This document shows, piece by piece, positions 15,130-23,822 of a stretch of 27,767 bases of DNA. The notes below the pieces were generated by a model. The model was not told the DNA's origin and ran no database searches. It was given only the letters and a program-made list of their open reading frames with translations. Made by a program: the position numbers and the translations under genes. Each line of letters opens with the position of its first letter. The stretch's first letter is position 1. The DNA comes from JAXFQS01 sp034178815 (lineage in GTDB: Bacteria > Verrucomicrobiota > Kiritimatiellia > RFP12 > DVOR01). Location of the stretch: contig JAXFQS010000135.1 of assembly GCA_034178815.1 (NCBI GenBank), positions 1 to 27,767 on the forward strand, given 5' to 3'.

Positions 15130-17250
15130 ATGCCTAGAAGCTCCATCCGACTCCTGCTCCCCATTGTCCTCATTGCATCGTGCTCGCTTACCCAGGCGAT
15201 ACCTAAGCCAGTGTGGACAACCCGGCAAATTCGAGAACTTCCGAAGGAGCAGGCTCGGATTGGACAGACGGTACGGTTCACTGCGGTCGTCACCTATGTC
15301 TTCTCCATCAGTTATCCGGCCATCATTGTTTCCGATGAGACGGGGGCGCTCTTTGCGTACTCCGAGATTCCCCTCTACTGCCAGCCTGGCGATGTGCTCG
15401 ATATTGAGGGAGTAACCGATGGCGGTTATTTCGCACCGAGTGTCCATATTCTTCGTGCCGTCCCAACCTCAGCCGCCATCCACCCCAAGCCATCGGTAGA
15501 AGGGCGCGTCGGCCAGATGATGACGGGACGGCTGGATTGCCAAAGCGTCTGGTTGAACGGCGTGGTGCAATCCGTTGTCACAAACACTTCCTCTCCCCAC
15601 AGTTTCCAGTTCGCCCTTCGAACCCCGGAAGGAACGGTTCCTGTCTGTCTCTCCTTTCTCAGGCAGGAGAGTGATTCCGCCCGTCAACTTCTCTACTCGC
15701 TTGTCGACTGCGAGGTTCGCGTGGAGGGCGTTTGTTGTACCATTTTCAACTCCCGTGGCGAGTGGCGAGGGGCAATCGTCAATCTGAATGATTTGCGGCA
15801 GATTTCTACTCTGAAACAGAGTCCATCCGATCCATTTGCCGCCCCAGAAACAGATATTACCGCGATTAAACCTTACGCTCCAGATGGGCCGACTTTGCAC
15901 CGGCGGCGTATTACAGGTATTGTGAGCGTGGTGCAGAGTGAGCGATGCTTCTACCTCCAGCGCAACGGTCGTGGCATATGCGTCGAGTTGGCGGGTAGCC
16001 CTCCTCCGGTCGTCGGGGCAACCATAGAGGTTTCGGGCTTCCCAACGCTGAGCGGATCCTTCGCGGGAATAGAGTCGGCAGTCTATCGTTCATTGCCAGG
16101 ATTGCCCCACCATCTTACGCCCCTTCGCATCTCACTCAAAGACATCTTCAGCCCCCTAGGCAATATACCTTTTAGGGACAACCATGCCCGACTGGTCACG
16201 CTGAGGGGAGCATACCGCGGAAGTATGGCACAGGGAACTCAGCATGGTTTCTACATAGAGAGTGAAGGATACCTGCTGCCCGTCTATGGCCGCGAAACCG
16301 CCTTCGATTTGCCCGTCTTCGCGGAAGGAACTGAACTTGAAGTGACAGGCGTGGCGCTCATAGATGATAAAGAGCAGGGCCCCTTGTTTGACTTTCCCAA
16401 AGCCAAGAGTTTTAGCCTAGTGCTCCGCTCCCCGTCTGATGCGATCATTCTGCGACGCGCCCCATGGTGGACAATCCGCCGATTGAGCGTAGCCCTCGGC
16501 GGGATGTTCGTGACCATTGTGGCGATTTTGCTTTGGAACCGAACCCTTTATAGGCGAGTTGAGGCGCGGACGCAGGAGTTGATTGCGACACGGGAAGTTC
16601 AACTTGCCGAACAACTTCGTTCGGAGGAGCGTGCCCGAATCGCGGGCGAACTGCACGACACAATCGCTCAAAGTCTCGCCGGGATTGGTATGCAGCTTCA
16701 GACAGCAAAGGCAGTTCTGCCTCGACTCCCAAAGAAGGCTTTGAGTTGCATCCAGTCGGCCGTTTCCGTCGTGGCGTTGACTAGGCAGGATTTGCGCCAT
16801 GCGGTTTGGAACCTACGCTCTCGGGCGCTTGCCGATGGTGATCTTACCCGAGCAGTTCAAGAGATGGTAGACCATTTGGCTTTGACTGGGCGGGTACAAT
16901 TCCATATTGACCTCGGACGCTTCCCATCATCTATCCCCCGCGTTGAGATTGCCCAGATCTTTTCCGTTGTCCGCGAGGCGGTCACAAATGCCGTTCGCCA
17001 CGGGTCGGCAACTGAGATTGTCATATGCTCGGAGGTTGACGAGAATAGCTACCGCATAGTCATACAGGACAATGGCACAGGTTTTGATGTGTCAGGCTGC
17101 AAAGGCGTCGAAAGCGGCCATTTCGGGTTGGCAGGAATGAAGGAGCGGATGCGCAGGTTTGAGGCGGAAGTTTGCATCGAGTCCCATCTAGGTAAGGGCA
17201 CCTGCGTATGCGTTTCCCGCAAATGCGGGAGATTGGAGAATACCGAGTGA
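15130..17250 (+). CDS. NarL-family sensor histidine kinase with OB-like periplasmic repeats
   Basis: A 706-residue kinase. A signal-like N-terminus (1-23) leads to a periplasmic region of about 420 residues that seems to contain three repeats of an OB-like beta module; each has a pattern like VRFTAVVTYV...IVSDETGAL...GDVLDIEGVT, and the second and third copies end in VRVEGVC and IEVSGFP/LEVTGVA. One membrane segment (about 446-470) precedes a short coiled coil and the HisKA_3 domain with phospho-acceptor His509 in ELHDTIAQSLAGIG. The HATPase domain contains VREAVTNAVRHG, DNGTGF and HFGLAGMKERM. There is no HAMP or PAS domain. It starts 27 nt after the GH123-like gene and ends in a GTGA overlap with its response regulator. 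The ligand is unknown; sugar-type signals are a guess from context. Confidence 0.88.
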   Translation: MPRSSIRLLLPIVLIASCSLTQAIPKPVWTTRQIRELPKEQARIGQTVRFTAVVTYVFSISYPAIIVSDETGALFAYSEIPLYCQPGDVLDIEGVTDGGYFAPSVHILRAVPTSAAIHPKPSVEGRVGQMMTGRLDCQSVWLNGVVQSVVTNTSSPHSFQFALRTPEGTVPVCLSFLRQESDSARQLLYSLVDCEVRVEGVCCTIFNSRGEWRGAIVNLNDLRQISTLKQSPSDPFAAPETDITAIKPYAPDGPTLHRRRITGIVSVVQSERCFYLQRNGRGICVELAGSPPPVVGATIEVSGFPTLSGSFAGIESAVYRSLPGLPHHLTPLRISLKDIFSPLGNIPFRDNHARLVTLRGAYRGSMAQGTQHGFYIESEGYLLPVYGRETAFDLPVFAEGTELEVTGVALIDDKEQGPLFDFPKAKSFSLVLRSPSDAIILRRAPWWTIRRLSVALGGMFVTIVAILLWNRTLYRRVEARTQELIATREVQLAEQLRSEERARIAGELHDTIAQSLAGIGMQLQTAKAVLPRLPKKALSCIQSAVSVVALTRQDLRHAVWNLRSRALADGDLTRAVQEMVDHLALTGRVQFHIDLGRFPSSIPRVEIAQIFSVVREAVTNAVRHGSATEIVICSEVDENSYRIVIQDNGTGFDVSGCKGVESGHFGLAGMKERMRRFEAEVCIESHLGKGTCVCVSRKCGRLENTE

Positions 17251-17870
17251 TTCGTGTCATGCTGGTCGATGACCATCAGGTCGTGCGTATGGGATTGAGG
17301 ACGCTTCTAGGCTTGGACGCGGGGATCCAGGTTGTCGCGGAAGCCTCGAATGCGGGGGAATGTTTTGCCCAGTATGAAGCCGTCCGCCCCGATGTTGTCC
17401 TATTAGACATTCGGATGCGTCCGCTCAATGGGATAGAGATCTTGGAGCGTCTCAAGGAGCGTTATTCCGAGGTACGCGTGCTGATGTTGACAACCTCGGA
17501 TTTGCAGGAGGACATTTGGCAATCTGTGTCGCATGGGGCGGCGGGATATTTGCTCAAAGATGCCGAGCCAGAGGTGATTATCCGTGCCGTTCGAACCGTT
17601 GCCGAAGGGGCTACAGCCTACCCACCGGAAGTGCGCCGTTACTTGGATGTGCGGAATGCCCGTGCTTCGCTTTCTGCCCGCCAGTTGCAGGTTTTGGAAC
17701 TAATGGCGCGGGGGCGGCTCAATCGGGAAATTGCCGAGGCGATGGGTATCGGTGAGGGGACGGTCAAGTCATATATCAAGGAGATTTTCGCGAAGATGGG
17801 GGTGGTGTGCCGTGCTGAGGCGGTCGCCAAGGGTATTGCCCAGGGGGTGATTCACCTGTCAGCCAATTAA
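17247..17870 (+). CDS. NarL/LuxR-type response regulator
   Basis: A 207-residue DNA-binding regulator paired with the preceding kinase. The receiver domain shows the acidic pair in VMLVDDHQ, the phosphorylated Asp54 in VVLLDIRM, the Thr in MLTTSD and the Lys in YLLKDAEP. The C-terminal LuxR helix-turn-helix reads SLSARQLQVLELMARGRLNREIAEAMGIGEGTVKSYI. A GTG start at 17247 is chosen: it forms GTGA with the kinase stop and has GGAG 8 nt upstream; an in-frame ATG at 17208 lies deep in the kinase gene. The stop shares the palindrome TTAA with that of the convergent bioF gene. The target genes are not known, but the upstream GH123-like gene is an obvious candidate. Confidence 0.93.
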   Translation: MIRVMLVDDHQVVRMGLRTLLGLDAGIQVVAEASNAGECFAQYEAVRPDVVLLDIRMRPLNGIEILERLKERYSEVRVLMLTTSDLQEDIWQSVSHGAAGYLLKDAEPEVIIRAVRTVAEGATAYPPEVRRYLDVRNARASLSARQLQVLELMARGRLNREIAEAMGIGEGTVKSYIKEIFAKMGVVCRAEAVAKGIAQGVIHLSAN

Positions 17871-18985
17871 GTCAGTTCTCTGGCGATCGTATGGGCGGCA
17901 CGCTGCAATTCCTCTTGTGAGAGGGCTAGCGTGACAGAGAGCCGAAGTCTGGCAGTTCCAAGGGGAACGGTTGGTGGGCGGATGGCGGTGACGAGGATAC
18001 CTTGGTCGCGCAGGCGTTTGGCAGTCTGGATGGCTTTCGCGTTCTCTCCGATGACCAAGGGGATGATTTGGGAGGTTGGGGGGGTAGGCAATCCAAGCGC
18101 TTTGGCGAAGCAGTCTGTCCGGCTTAGGAGTTCGTTGCCTAGGTCGCCTTTGCGGCAAATGGATAGGGCGGCATCGGCGGCGGCAACGACGGGCGGAGGT
18201 AGGGCGGTCGAGAAGATAAAGGTTCGGGTCTGGTTGATGAGGTAGTCTCTGATTTCCGCTTTGCAGGCGCAGAATCCACCATAGCTTCCTAGGGCTTTGC
18301 CAAGGGTTCCGACGATGATATCCGGGGCGAGTTCGGGTGGCAGTGTGGAAGCGAGTCCCGCGCCGTGTTGTCCGAAGACCCCCAGCGCATGGGCTTCGTC
18401 GATTAGGGTCAGGGTATTGCCGTCGCAATTTTTCGCCAGTGTCATCAGGTCGCGCAAAGGGGCCTGGTCGCCATCCATGCTGAAGACGGACTCGGTGACG
18501 ATTAGGCGCAGTCCACCTGGAGCAGGCCGATGGGCTTGGATGAGCGTCGAGAGGTGTTTGAGGTCATTGTGGCGAAAGCGGAAGAAGGTGGCGTCGGAGT
18601 GACGCAATCCTTCAATAGCGCTGGCGTGGACCAGTTTGTCGGCAAAGACGATGTCTCTTTTCTGCGCTAGGGCTGGAATAAGCCCGGAGTTGGTCAGGAA
18701 TCCACTGCCGAAGAGTAGTGCGCTTTCTTGTCCTATCCACTCCGCCAGATGGTTTTCGAGTTTCTGGTGGCAGGACAGGTTACCGGACATGAGGCGGGCG
18801 GCACGGGCTCCTGCTCCGTATTTTCTGGCTGCAGTAGCGGCTGCTTCGGTGACGCGCGGGTCTCGGGCGAGATTGAGGTAGTCGTTTGACGAGAAGTCGA
18901 GGCTGCCTTCAGTTGGAAGGGTTGGGGCTCGGTGGAGGTCTTGGCGGGAGAGCGCGTCAAGACGGTTCTGGAGAGTTCGAATCAT
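17867..18985 (-). CDS. bioF: 8-amino-7-oxononanoate synthase (biotin synthesis)
   Basis: PLP enzyme of the alpha-oxoamine synthase family that condenses pimeloyl-thioester with alanine, the first committed step in forming the biotin rings. The 372-residue protein shows LDFSSNDYLNLA, GAGARAARLMSGN, the PLP-stacking His in DKLVHASAIEGLRHS, DEAHALGVFGQHGAG, the Schiff-base Lys in GTLGKALGSYGG, and RTFIFSTALPPP. Related enzymes (Kbl, HemA, SPT) share the fold, but the N-terminus and the RLMSGN and FSTALPP motifs favour BioF. No other bio gene lies in the window. The ATG has no Shine-Dalgarno or obvious -10 box, and it lies 97 nt after cls, so read-through from that operon is possible. Confidence 0.88.
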   Translation of the reverse strand: MIRTLQNRLDALSRQDLHRAPTLPTEGSLDFSSNDYLNLARDPRVTEAAATAARKYGAGARAARLMSGNLSCHQKLENHLAEWIGQESALLFGSGFLTNSGLIPALAQKRDIVFADKLVHASAIEGLRHSDATFFRFRHNDLKHLSTLIQAHRPAPGGLRLIVTESVFSMDGDQAPLRDLMTLAKNCDGNTLTLIDEAHALGVFGQHGAGLASTLPPELAPDIIVGTLGKALGSYGGFCACKAEIRDYLINQTRTFIFSTALPPPVVAAADAALSICRKGDLGNELLSRTDCFAKALGLPTPPTSQIIPLVIGENAKAIQTAKRLRDQGILVTAIRPPTVPLGTARLRLSVTLALSQEELQRAAHTIARELT

Positions 18986-19082
18986 AAGGGCCGATTGGTT
19001 GGCAGGAAGTGGGGAAAAGGGTTGGTAAGGGGTGGGCTAAATGGTAGGAACCCTTGGGGGCGGAGGGTAGGCTGGAATGGGG

Positions 19083-20501
19083 TCAAATGGTTGGTGCGAG
19101 CAGGGCGCAACTGTTTTCGAGAAAGCGTTCTGTCGCCGAGCGTTTACACCAGCGGTTCAATTCGATTTGACGGGACTGGGCAAAGTGACTCAGAAGGTCG
19201 GCCTTGATTTGCCCCGCGAAGCCAGAATCGAAGACAAAAAGATTCGTCTCGTAGTTTAGGCGGAGGCTTCGGTTGTCGAGATTGGCCGAGCCGATAATCG
19301 CCAGTTCATCGTCTACTACCATTGCCTTGATATGGCTGAATGGGGCGTTGCGTTCGTAAATCTCGACCCCGGCATCGAGCAATCGGGAGTAGAGTGAGCG
19401 GGCTGCGTAGAAGATGCTTTGATGGTTGTTGGTACCCGGCAAGAGCAGGCGGACATCCACTCCGCGGATGTCGGCGATGCGCATCGCCGTCAAGATGTCT
19501 TCGGAAGGGGAGAAGTAGGGCGTTGCAATCAAAACCTGGCGTTTGGCGGAGCTGATGGCGCCAAAAAATCCGTGCGTAATGGCCAGATGCCCGGTCGCCG
19601 TCGGAGCACCATTCTGTACACGGGCGTGGAGTGTTCCGGCATTGGACAGCGCAGGAAAGTTGGAGCGCGTGAGGAGCGCGTCTGCTTGTTCTCCGGTCAT
19701 CAGGTGCCAATCTCGAAGAAAGGTGTATTGCAGGTCGCCGACAATCGGGCCGCGAATACGGAAGTTGTAGTCGTAGGTACCTTTGAGGTAGGTGTCGTGA
19801 AAGTTGATTCCCCCCGTAAAAGCATCTGAACCATCGATGATGAGCAGTTTTCTGTGGTTGCGGATGTTAGCCTGAAAGCGTAGCCGGAAGAAGTTCGCGT
19901 GGGAAAAATGGCGGTAGTGCAACAAGGGATGGCGATAGTGCCGGAAGAAGCCTAGGCGGCGTGCGTGGATGGTGCCATAACCATCGTAAAGAAGGCGTAC
20001 GGTCACCCCTTCGCGAGCCTTCTCCAGCAGCAAATCCATCAATCTTTTGCCAACCAAATCGTGCCCAATGATATAAGTTTCGAGGTGAATGTGTGACTTG
20101 GCGGCCTTGATGGCGTCGAACATTTCTTCAAGCGCCACCAGCGCATCAGGGCGGAAAGCAATAGCATTCCCGCCTTGCAGGAACATATCCCCCGAACGAT
20201 CCAGCACACGGTTGACCGCGCAGGCCAACTCGCTTTGGCTGTGGAGTCCTTTGGGCGGACGGTAGAGCGAATAGTTGCCCAGGTGGCGCTCGCTACGCTG
20301 GCGCAGAAGAACAATGTCGGCCACCCGATTGATGCCAAAGACGAGGTAAATCAACACTCCGAGAAACGGCAACCCCCACACTGCCACGAGCCAAAGCAAA
20401 ACCGTTCGCGCCTCACCCCCCTTTCGGATGATGTAGACCGAAGCGCCGATGCTCAACAGCGTGTGCGAAAGCCAGCCGAACTCGGGAACGATTCCCGTCA
20501 T
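19083..20501 (-). CDS. cls: Cardiolipin synthase (phospholipase D family)
   Basis: A 472-residue membrane enzyme that makes cardiolipin from phosphatidylglycerol. Two N-terminal membrane segments (about 8-28 and 33-55, the second containing VWGLPFLGVLIYLVFGIN, the usual PLDc_N block) anchor two phospholipase D domains. The first HKD motif is NHRKLLIIDGSDAFTGG, the second SHIKAMVVDDELAIIGSANLD. Supporting family blocks are HLETYIIGHD and YNFRIRGPIVGDLQ. AAGG lies 10 nt before the ATG, which starts 2 nt after the cdd stop, so it is cotranscribed with cdd and purC. The C-terminal RxxxxR...LLAP ending is conserved in form. Confidence 0.93.
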   Translation of the reverse strand: MTGIVPEFGWLSHTLLSIGASVYIIRKGGEARTVLLWLVAVWGLPFLGVLIYLVFGINRVADIVLLRQRSERHLGNYSLYRPPKGLHSQSELACAVNRVLDRSGDMFLQGGNAIAFRPDALVALEEMFDAIKAAKSHIHLETYIIGHDLVGKRLMDLLLEKAREGVTVRLLYDGYGTIHARRLGFFRHYRHPLLHYRHFSHANFFRLRFQANIRNHRKLLIIDGSDAFTGGINFHDTYLKGTYDYNFRIRGPIVGDLQYTFLRDWHLMTGEQADALLTRSNFPALSNAGTLHARVQNGAPTATGHLAITHGFFGAISSAKRQVLIATPYFSPSEDILTAMRIADIRGVDVRLLLPGTNNHQSIFYAARSLYSRLLDAGVEIYERNAPFSHIKAMVVDDELAIIGSANLDNRSLRLNYETNLFVFDSGFAGQIKADLLSHFAQSRQIELNRWCKRSATERFLENSCALLAPTI

Positions 20502-20503
20502 GG

Positions 20504-20920
20504 CTACGAACCTTTTCGGACAACGGGCAGGCGGAAAACCTCAGGCATTAAATGTCCCAAAGTAGTCCGCTTGGGCAAACCATTCTTCAGATCCGAAAGA
20601 AAAATCGGCATCTCCGGAGGGCAAAGTTCAATCAGCATTTGGCGGCAGGACCCGCACGGAGATACGGCTCCCTTAGAGACCACAGCCATGGCTAGAAAAC
20701 TTTTGCTTCCTTCGCTTACGGCCTTGCAAAATGCTACTTGCTCCGCGCAACGCGTTAGCCCGAAAGAGGTATTCTCGACATTGCATCCAGTAAAGACCCT
20801 CCCATCATCGGCCAAGAGCGCAGCCCCCACGGGAAACTTGGAGTAGGGCGAGTAACTGTTCTTGGCCGCGAAACGGGCTATTTCAAGCAACTTGTCGCGC
20901 AGATAGCGGGGAATTCTCAT
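20504..20920 (-). CDS. cdd: Cytidine deaminase
   Basis: Zn-dependent deamination of cytidine and deoxycytidine to uridine forms in pyrimidine salvage. The 138-residue length is that of the tetrameric type. Zinc and catalytic residues are visible: CNVENTSFGLTRCAEQVA, where Cys-Ala-Glu supplies one ligand and the proton-shuttling Glu, and PCGSCRQ with two more Cys. The SPYSKFPVGAALL block is typical. The ATG at 20920 is chosen because GGAGG lies 8 nt upstream; a TTG six codons earlier would touch the purC stop. It sits between purC (18-nt gap) and cls (2-nt gap). Confidence 0.94.
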   Translation of the reverse strand: MRIPRYLRDKLLEIARFAAKNSYSPYSKFPVGAALLADDGRVFTGCNVENTSFGLTRCAEQVAFCKAVSEGSKSFLAMAVVSKGAVSPCGSCRQMLIELCPPEMPIFLSDLKNGLPKRTTLGHLMPEVFRLPVVRKGS

Positions 20921-20938
20921 GCGCAAAGCCTCCGGCAA

Positions 20939-21895
20939 TTAGCCAATCGCAGCCAACGCCTTTTGGACACGGGACTTGATGTTCCCTTCAGCAGGAACGA
21001 ACGATTTCCCGGTCACCGTTTCATAGGCTTGGATGTAGCGTTTAGCCGCTTCGATACGCACCTCGTCGGTCAACGCAGGGGGGACGCCATCCCCGGTGAA
21101 ACCTTGCTTTGCCATCCATTCGCGTACATACTCCTTATCGAGTTTGCGCTGGTCAAGTCCCTTTGAAAAACAGTCGGAATAGGTGTCGGCGAACCAATAG
21201 CGTGATGAGTCGGGCGTGTGGATTTCGTCGCTGACGACGAGTTTCCCATTGAGGCGTCCAATCTCGTATTTCGTGTCAACAAGGATTAACCCGCGGGTCG
21301 CTGCGAAGCGAATCCCCTCATCGAAAAGTTTAGCACACAAGGCCGCCGCTTCATCGAAGACTTCAGGGGTAATCAAGCCTTCCTCGATGGCTTCTTGCCG
21401 GGAGACATTGCGGTCGTGAACTTCGTGTTTGGTGGTCGGTGTGAGGATAGGCTGCGGGAGTTTTTGGTTCCATTGCATTCCGTCGGGAAGGGGATTGCCG
21501 CAGAAGTTGCGGATGCCCTTTTTGTAGGCTGTCCAAATGGAGGTGTTGGTCACACCAGTCAGGTAGCCGCGCATAATGAATTCGAGCGGGAGTTGCTCGC
21601 ATTCGGCAACAACCATGATATTGGGATCTGGCACGCTGATGACATGGTTGGGGATAATCTCTTTGGTCTTTTCGAACCAGAAGGCGGCGATTTGGTTGAG
21701 CACCTGTCCTTTGAAGGGAATCGTTCCGAGGATGCGGTCGAAAGCGGAGATTCGGTCGGTTGTGACGAGTACGCGCTTGTCGCCCAAGCGGTAGGAATCG
21801 CGCACTTTCCCGGAAATCTTCTTGCCCAAACTGGGGCATTCGACTTCATCGAGGACATTGTTGAGTTCGGCGCGGATGCGCTCTTCGGATAGCAT
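20939..21895 (-). CDS. purC: Phosphoribosylaminoimidazole-succinocarboxamide synthase
   Basis: ATP-dependent joining of aspartate to CAIR, giving SAICAR in purine synthesis. The 318-residue form is the longer type of the family. Seen: GKVRDSYRLGDKRVLVTTDR near the N-terminus, SAFDRILGTIPFKGQVLNQ, FIMRGYLTGVTNTSIW, LPQPILTPTTKHEVHD and ILVDTKYEIG. The ATG at 21895 is selected because AAGGAG lies about 8 nt upstream and the protein before it is non-conserved; an alternative start at 22021 would overlap dprA. The gap to the dprA stop is 26 nt. Confidence 0.95.
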   Translation of the reverse strand: MLSEERIRAELNNVLDEVECPSLGKKISGKVRDSYRLGDKRVLVTTDRISAFDRILGTIPFKGQVLNQIAAFWFEKTKEIIPNHVISVPDPNIMVVAECEQLPLEFIMRGYLTGVTNTSIWTAYKKGIRNFCGNPLPDGMQWNQKLPQPILTPTTKHEVHDRNVSRQEAIEEGLITPEVFDEAAALCAKLFDEGIRFAATRGLILVDTKYEIGRLNGKLVVSDEIHTPDSSRYWFADTYSDCFSKGLDQRKLDKEYVREWMAKQGFTGDGVPPALTDEVRIEAAKRYIQAYETVTGKSFVPAEGNIKSRVQKALAAIG

Positions 21896-21921
21896 GGAAT
21901 GGTCTCCTTGATGGTGTGTAT

Positions 21922-23052
21922 TCAGAGCTTGGTAATGGTGCCGGTTATGTCGGACGAGACTAGTCGGCGGATTGAAAGTCGTGTTAGAATCAGGTTGAGG
22001 TTTTGAGGTGGCAGGCCGCAACGGGTCAAGAGGTCATCCAATAGTATTCCGTCGACAGGAATTGCATCGTAAACCTTCTGCTCATCTGGCGAGAGGTTTG
22101 GGTTGGGCGGCTTTGGCGTTGGGGGAATATAGGCGTCGATAATGCGCGGGGGCATTTGCGATTTGAAGGGCTGTTTGAACAAGGAAAGTTCGTCAATGAC
22201 ATCCTGCGGGGAGCAGACTACGGCGGCTCCATCACGCAGGAGGCGGTTGGTTCCTCTGGATTGAAGGGAGGTAATGTGTCCGGGAACTGCCATTACTGTC
22301 CGGCCTTGGTCTGCCGCGCATTCTGCGGTGATGAGCGTGCCGCTTCCATCGGGGGCTTCGACGGCTACCACGCCTAAGGAGAGTCCGCTGATGATGCGGT
22401 TTCGTTGGGGAAACATGAGCCGATTTGCCGGCCGCTTGAAGGGGAACTCGGATACGATGGCGCCACCATTGGAGGTGATTGCCTCGGCGAGTGGGGAGTT
22501 GCATTTCGGATAGAGGCAGTCAATGCTCGACCCGAGGACGGCGATAGTTGGCGCGCCGACGGCGCAAAGGGCTCCGCGATGGGCTTGGGTGTCTATTCCC
22601 TCGGCCAGTCCGCTGACGATTGTGTAACCGGAGTAGGCGAGGTTTTCGGCGAAGTCGAAGGCAACTTTGGCTCCGTATGCGGTGGGGGCTCGGGTGCCGA
22701 CGATGGCAATGCAGGAGGAGGTCATCCGCATAATGTTCCCCGCGACATAGAGCGCAGACGGCGGATCGGGGATTTCCTTGAGGCGGAGGGGATAGAGTTC
22801 GTCGGCTGGGGTTAGAAGATTGACTTTGCTTTTTTCGGCGAACTCCAGTTCTCGCTTCCAGTTGTCGGAGCGAAGGGCTGCGTAGATTTGGTGCGCCTTG
22901 ACCTTGCCGATGCCCTGGACGCTCATCAGTTGGGTTTCATCTGCCTGATCGAGGCCGTCCAAATTTTTGAAGAAGTCGCAGAGTTTGCGGACGGTTGCAC
23001 CTCCGATGTCTTTGGCGCAGTTGAGCGCGATGCAGACTTCCCGGAAGGTCAT
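21922..23052 (-). CDS. dprA: DNA-processing protein DprA
   Basis: A 376-residue single-stranded DNA-binding protein that loads RecA on incoming DNA during natural transformation. An N-terminal SAM/HhH-like part contains LMSVQGIGKVKAHQIYAAL. The Rossmann-like core shows SCIAIVGTRAPTAYG, IVSGLAEGIDTQAHRGAL, GSSIDCLYPKCN, FPQRNRIISGLS, DGSGTLITAECAADQGR and VPGHITSLQSRGTNRLL. A winged-helix tail (about 315-376) includes PVDGILLDDLLTRCGLP, a DprA-type C-terminal DNA/partner-binding region. The start at 23052 has GGAGG 4-5 nt upstream and forms an ATGA overlap with the preceding UDG. An in-frame start at 23229 would lie inside that gene. Confidence 0.95.
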   Translation of the reverse strand: MTFREVCIALNCAKDIGGATVRKLCDFFKNLDGLDQADETQLMSVQGIGKVKAHQIYAALRSDNWKRELEFAEKSKVNLLTPADELYPLRLKEIPDPPSALYVAGNIMRMTSSCIAIVGTRAPTAYGAKVAFDFAENLAYSGYTIVSGLAEGIDTQAHRGALCAVGAPTIAVLGSSIDCLYPKCNSPLAEAITSNGGAIVSEFPFKRPANRLMFPQRNRIISGLSLGVVAVEAPDGSGTLITAECAADQGRTVMAVPGHITSLQSRGTNRLLRDGAAVVCSPQDVIDELSLFKQPFKSQMPPRIIDAYIPPTPKPPNPNLSPDEQKVYDAIPVDGILLDDLLTRCGLPPQNLNLILTRLSIRRLVSSDITGTITKL

Positions 23053-23822
23053 GGGGCCTCCGTTCGGGGTTTCTTGCCGAAGACGGGGATGGGGCGTTCT
23101 AGGCGGGCGAGAACCAGTTTCATGTGGTTCCAGAGATGCTGTTTGGCTGAGGGGGCTTTGTCGCCCGTACAGAGGATGCGACCTGGGTGATAGGTCGGCA
23201 TGACGGGAATCTTCCTGAAGCGCATCCACTTGCCTAGGTTGGCGGCTGTGATGATATGCTCTCCGAGGAAGAGCCCGGTCAGGGTGATGGAGCCGAGCGC
23301 GACGATGATTTTGGGGCGAAGCATGTCGATTTCTTCAATGAAACTCTGTCGACACTTTTCAAATTGTTCGCGCGTGGGACGATCCGATGGAAGCCGACAT
23401 TTGCAGAGGGCAGTAAGGCAATAGGCATCGCGGGGGTAGCCCATGGCCTTGAGCACACCATCGATGAGTTTTCCGGCTGGCCCGCTGTAGAGTTCGCCAC
23501 GCAGGTCATCATCCTTCTCCGGCTGATCGGTCACGACGCAGACATCTGGGGCTGAGAGCAATCCCCGTGGTTGGAGCCTACGACTAGGGGTCGACGATAC
23601 GAAGCAGGCGTTGCATTGGCTGGCAACCTGCGGGGGATGCTGGTGTGTTGGTTGGGATTGGACAGGTTCCAATCGAACCGAGGACTGGGTCGCAAAAGGC
23701 TTGAGTGCGGCAAGGGCTTCAGGGGAGACTTCAACGGTATTCTCCCCCAACTCGCGCAGGAGTTTCAGATGATCGCTCAGTCCGTCCAGAATCGCCGCCA
23801 AATTGTCGGGAAATTCAGCCAA
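23049..23822 (-). CDS. Family-4-like [4Fe-4S] uracil-DNA glycosylase
   Basis: About 257 residues; expected to excise uracil from DNA. Iron-sulfur cluster cysteines are present as in family 4: QCNACF near the middle, then CKCRLP and FEKCRQ. The family core ALGSITLTGLFLG and the second active-site motif MPTYHPGRIL are clear. The first active-site motif, usually GEAPG...GxPFVGxAG, is altered: it reads VCVVTDQPEKDDD and then ELYSGPAGKLID, so the usual Glu/Asp placement differs. The N-terminal about 100 residues are a variable extension. I place the start at a TTG (23822) with AGGAGG 6 nt upstream, overlapping the trkH end by 8 nt; other starts remain possible. dprA follows by ATGA overlap. Confidence 0.75.
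   Translation of the reverse strand: MAEFPDNLAAILDGLSDHLKLLRELGENTVEVSPEALAALKPFATQSSVRLEPVQSQPTHQHPPQVASQCNACFVSSTPSRRLQPRGLLSAPDVCVVTDQPEKDDDLRGELYSGPAGKLIDGVLKAMGYPRDAYCLTALCKCRLPSDRPTREQFEKCRQSFIEEIDMLRPKIIVALGSITLTGLFLGEHIITAANLGKWMRFRKIPVMPTYHPGRILCTGDKAPSAKQHLWNHMKLVLARLERPIPVFGKKPRTEAP

Noticed and set aside
21896..22021. Longer purC start at 22021
   Set aside because: It would run through the end of dprA; the ATG at 21895 has a good Shine-Dalgarno and matches the family N-terminus.
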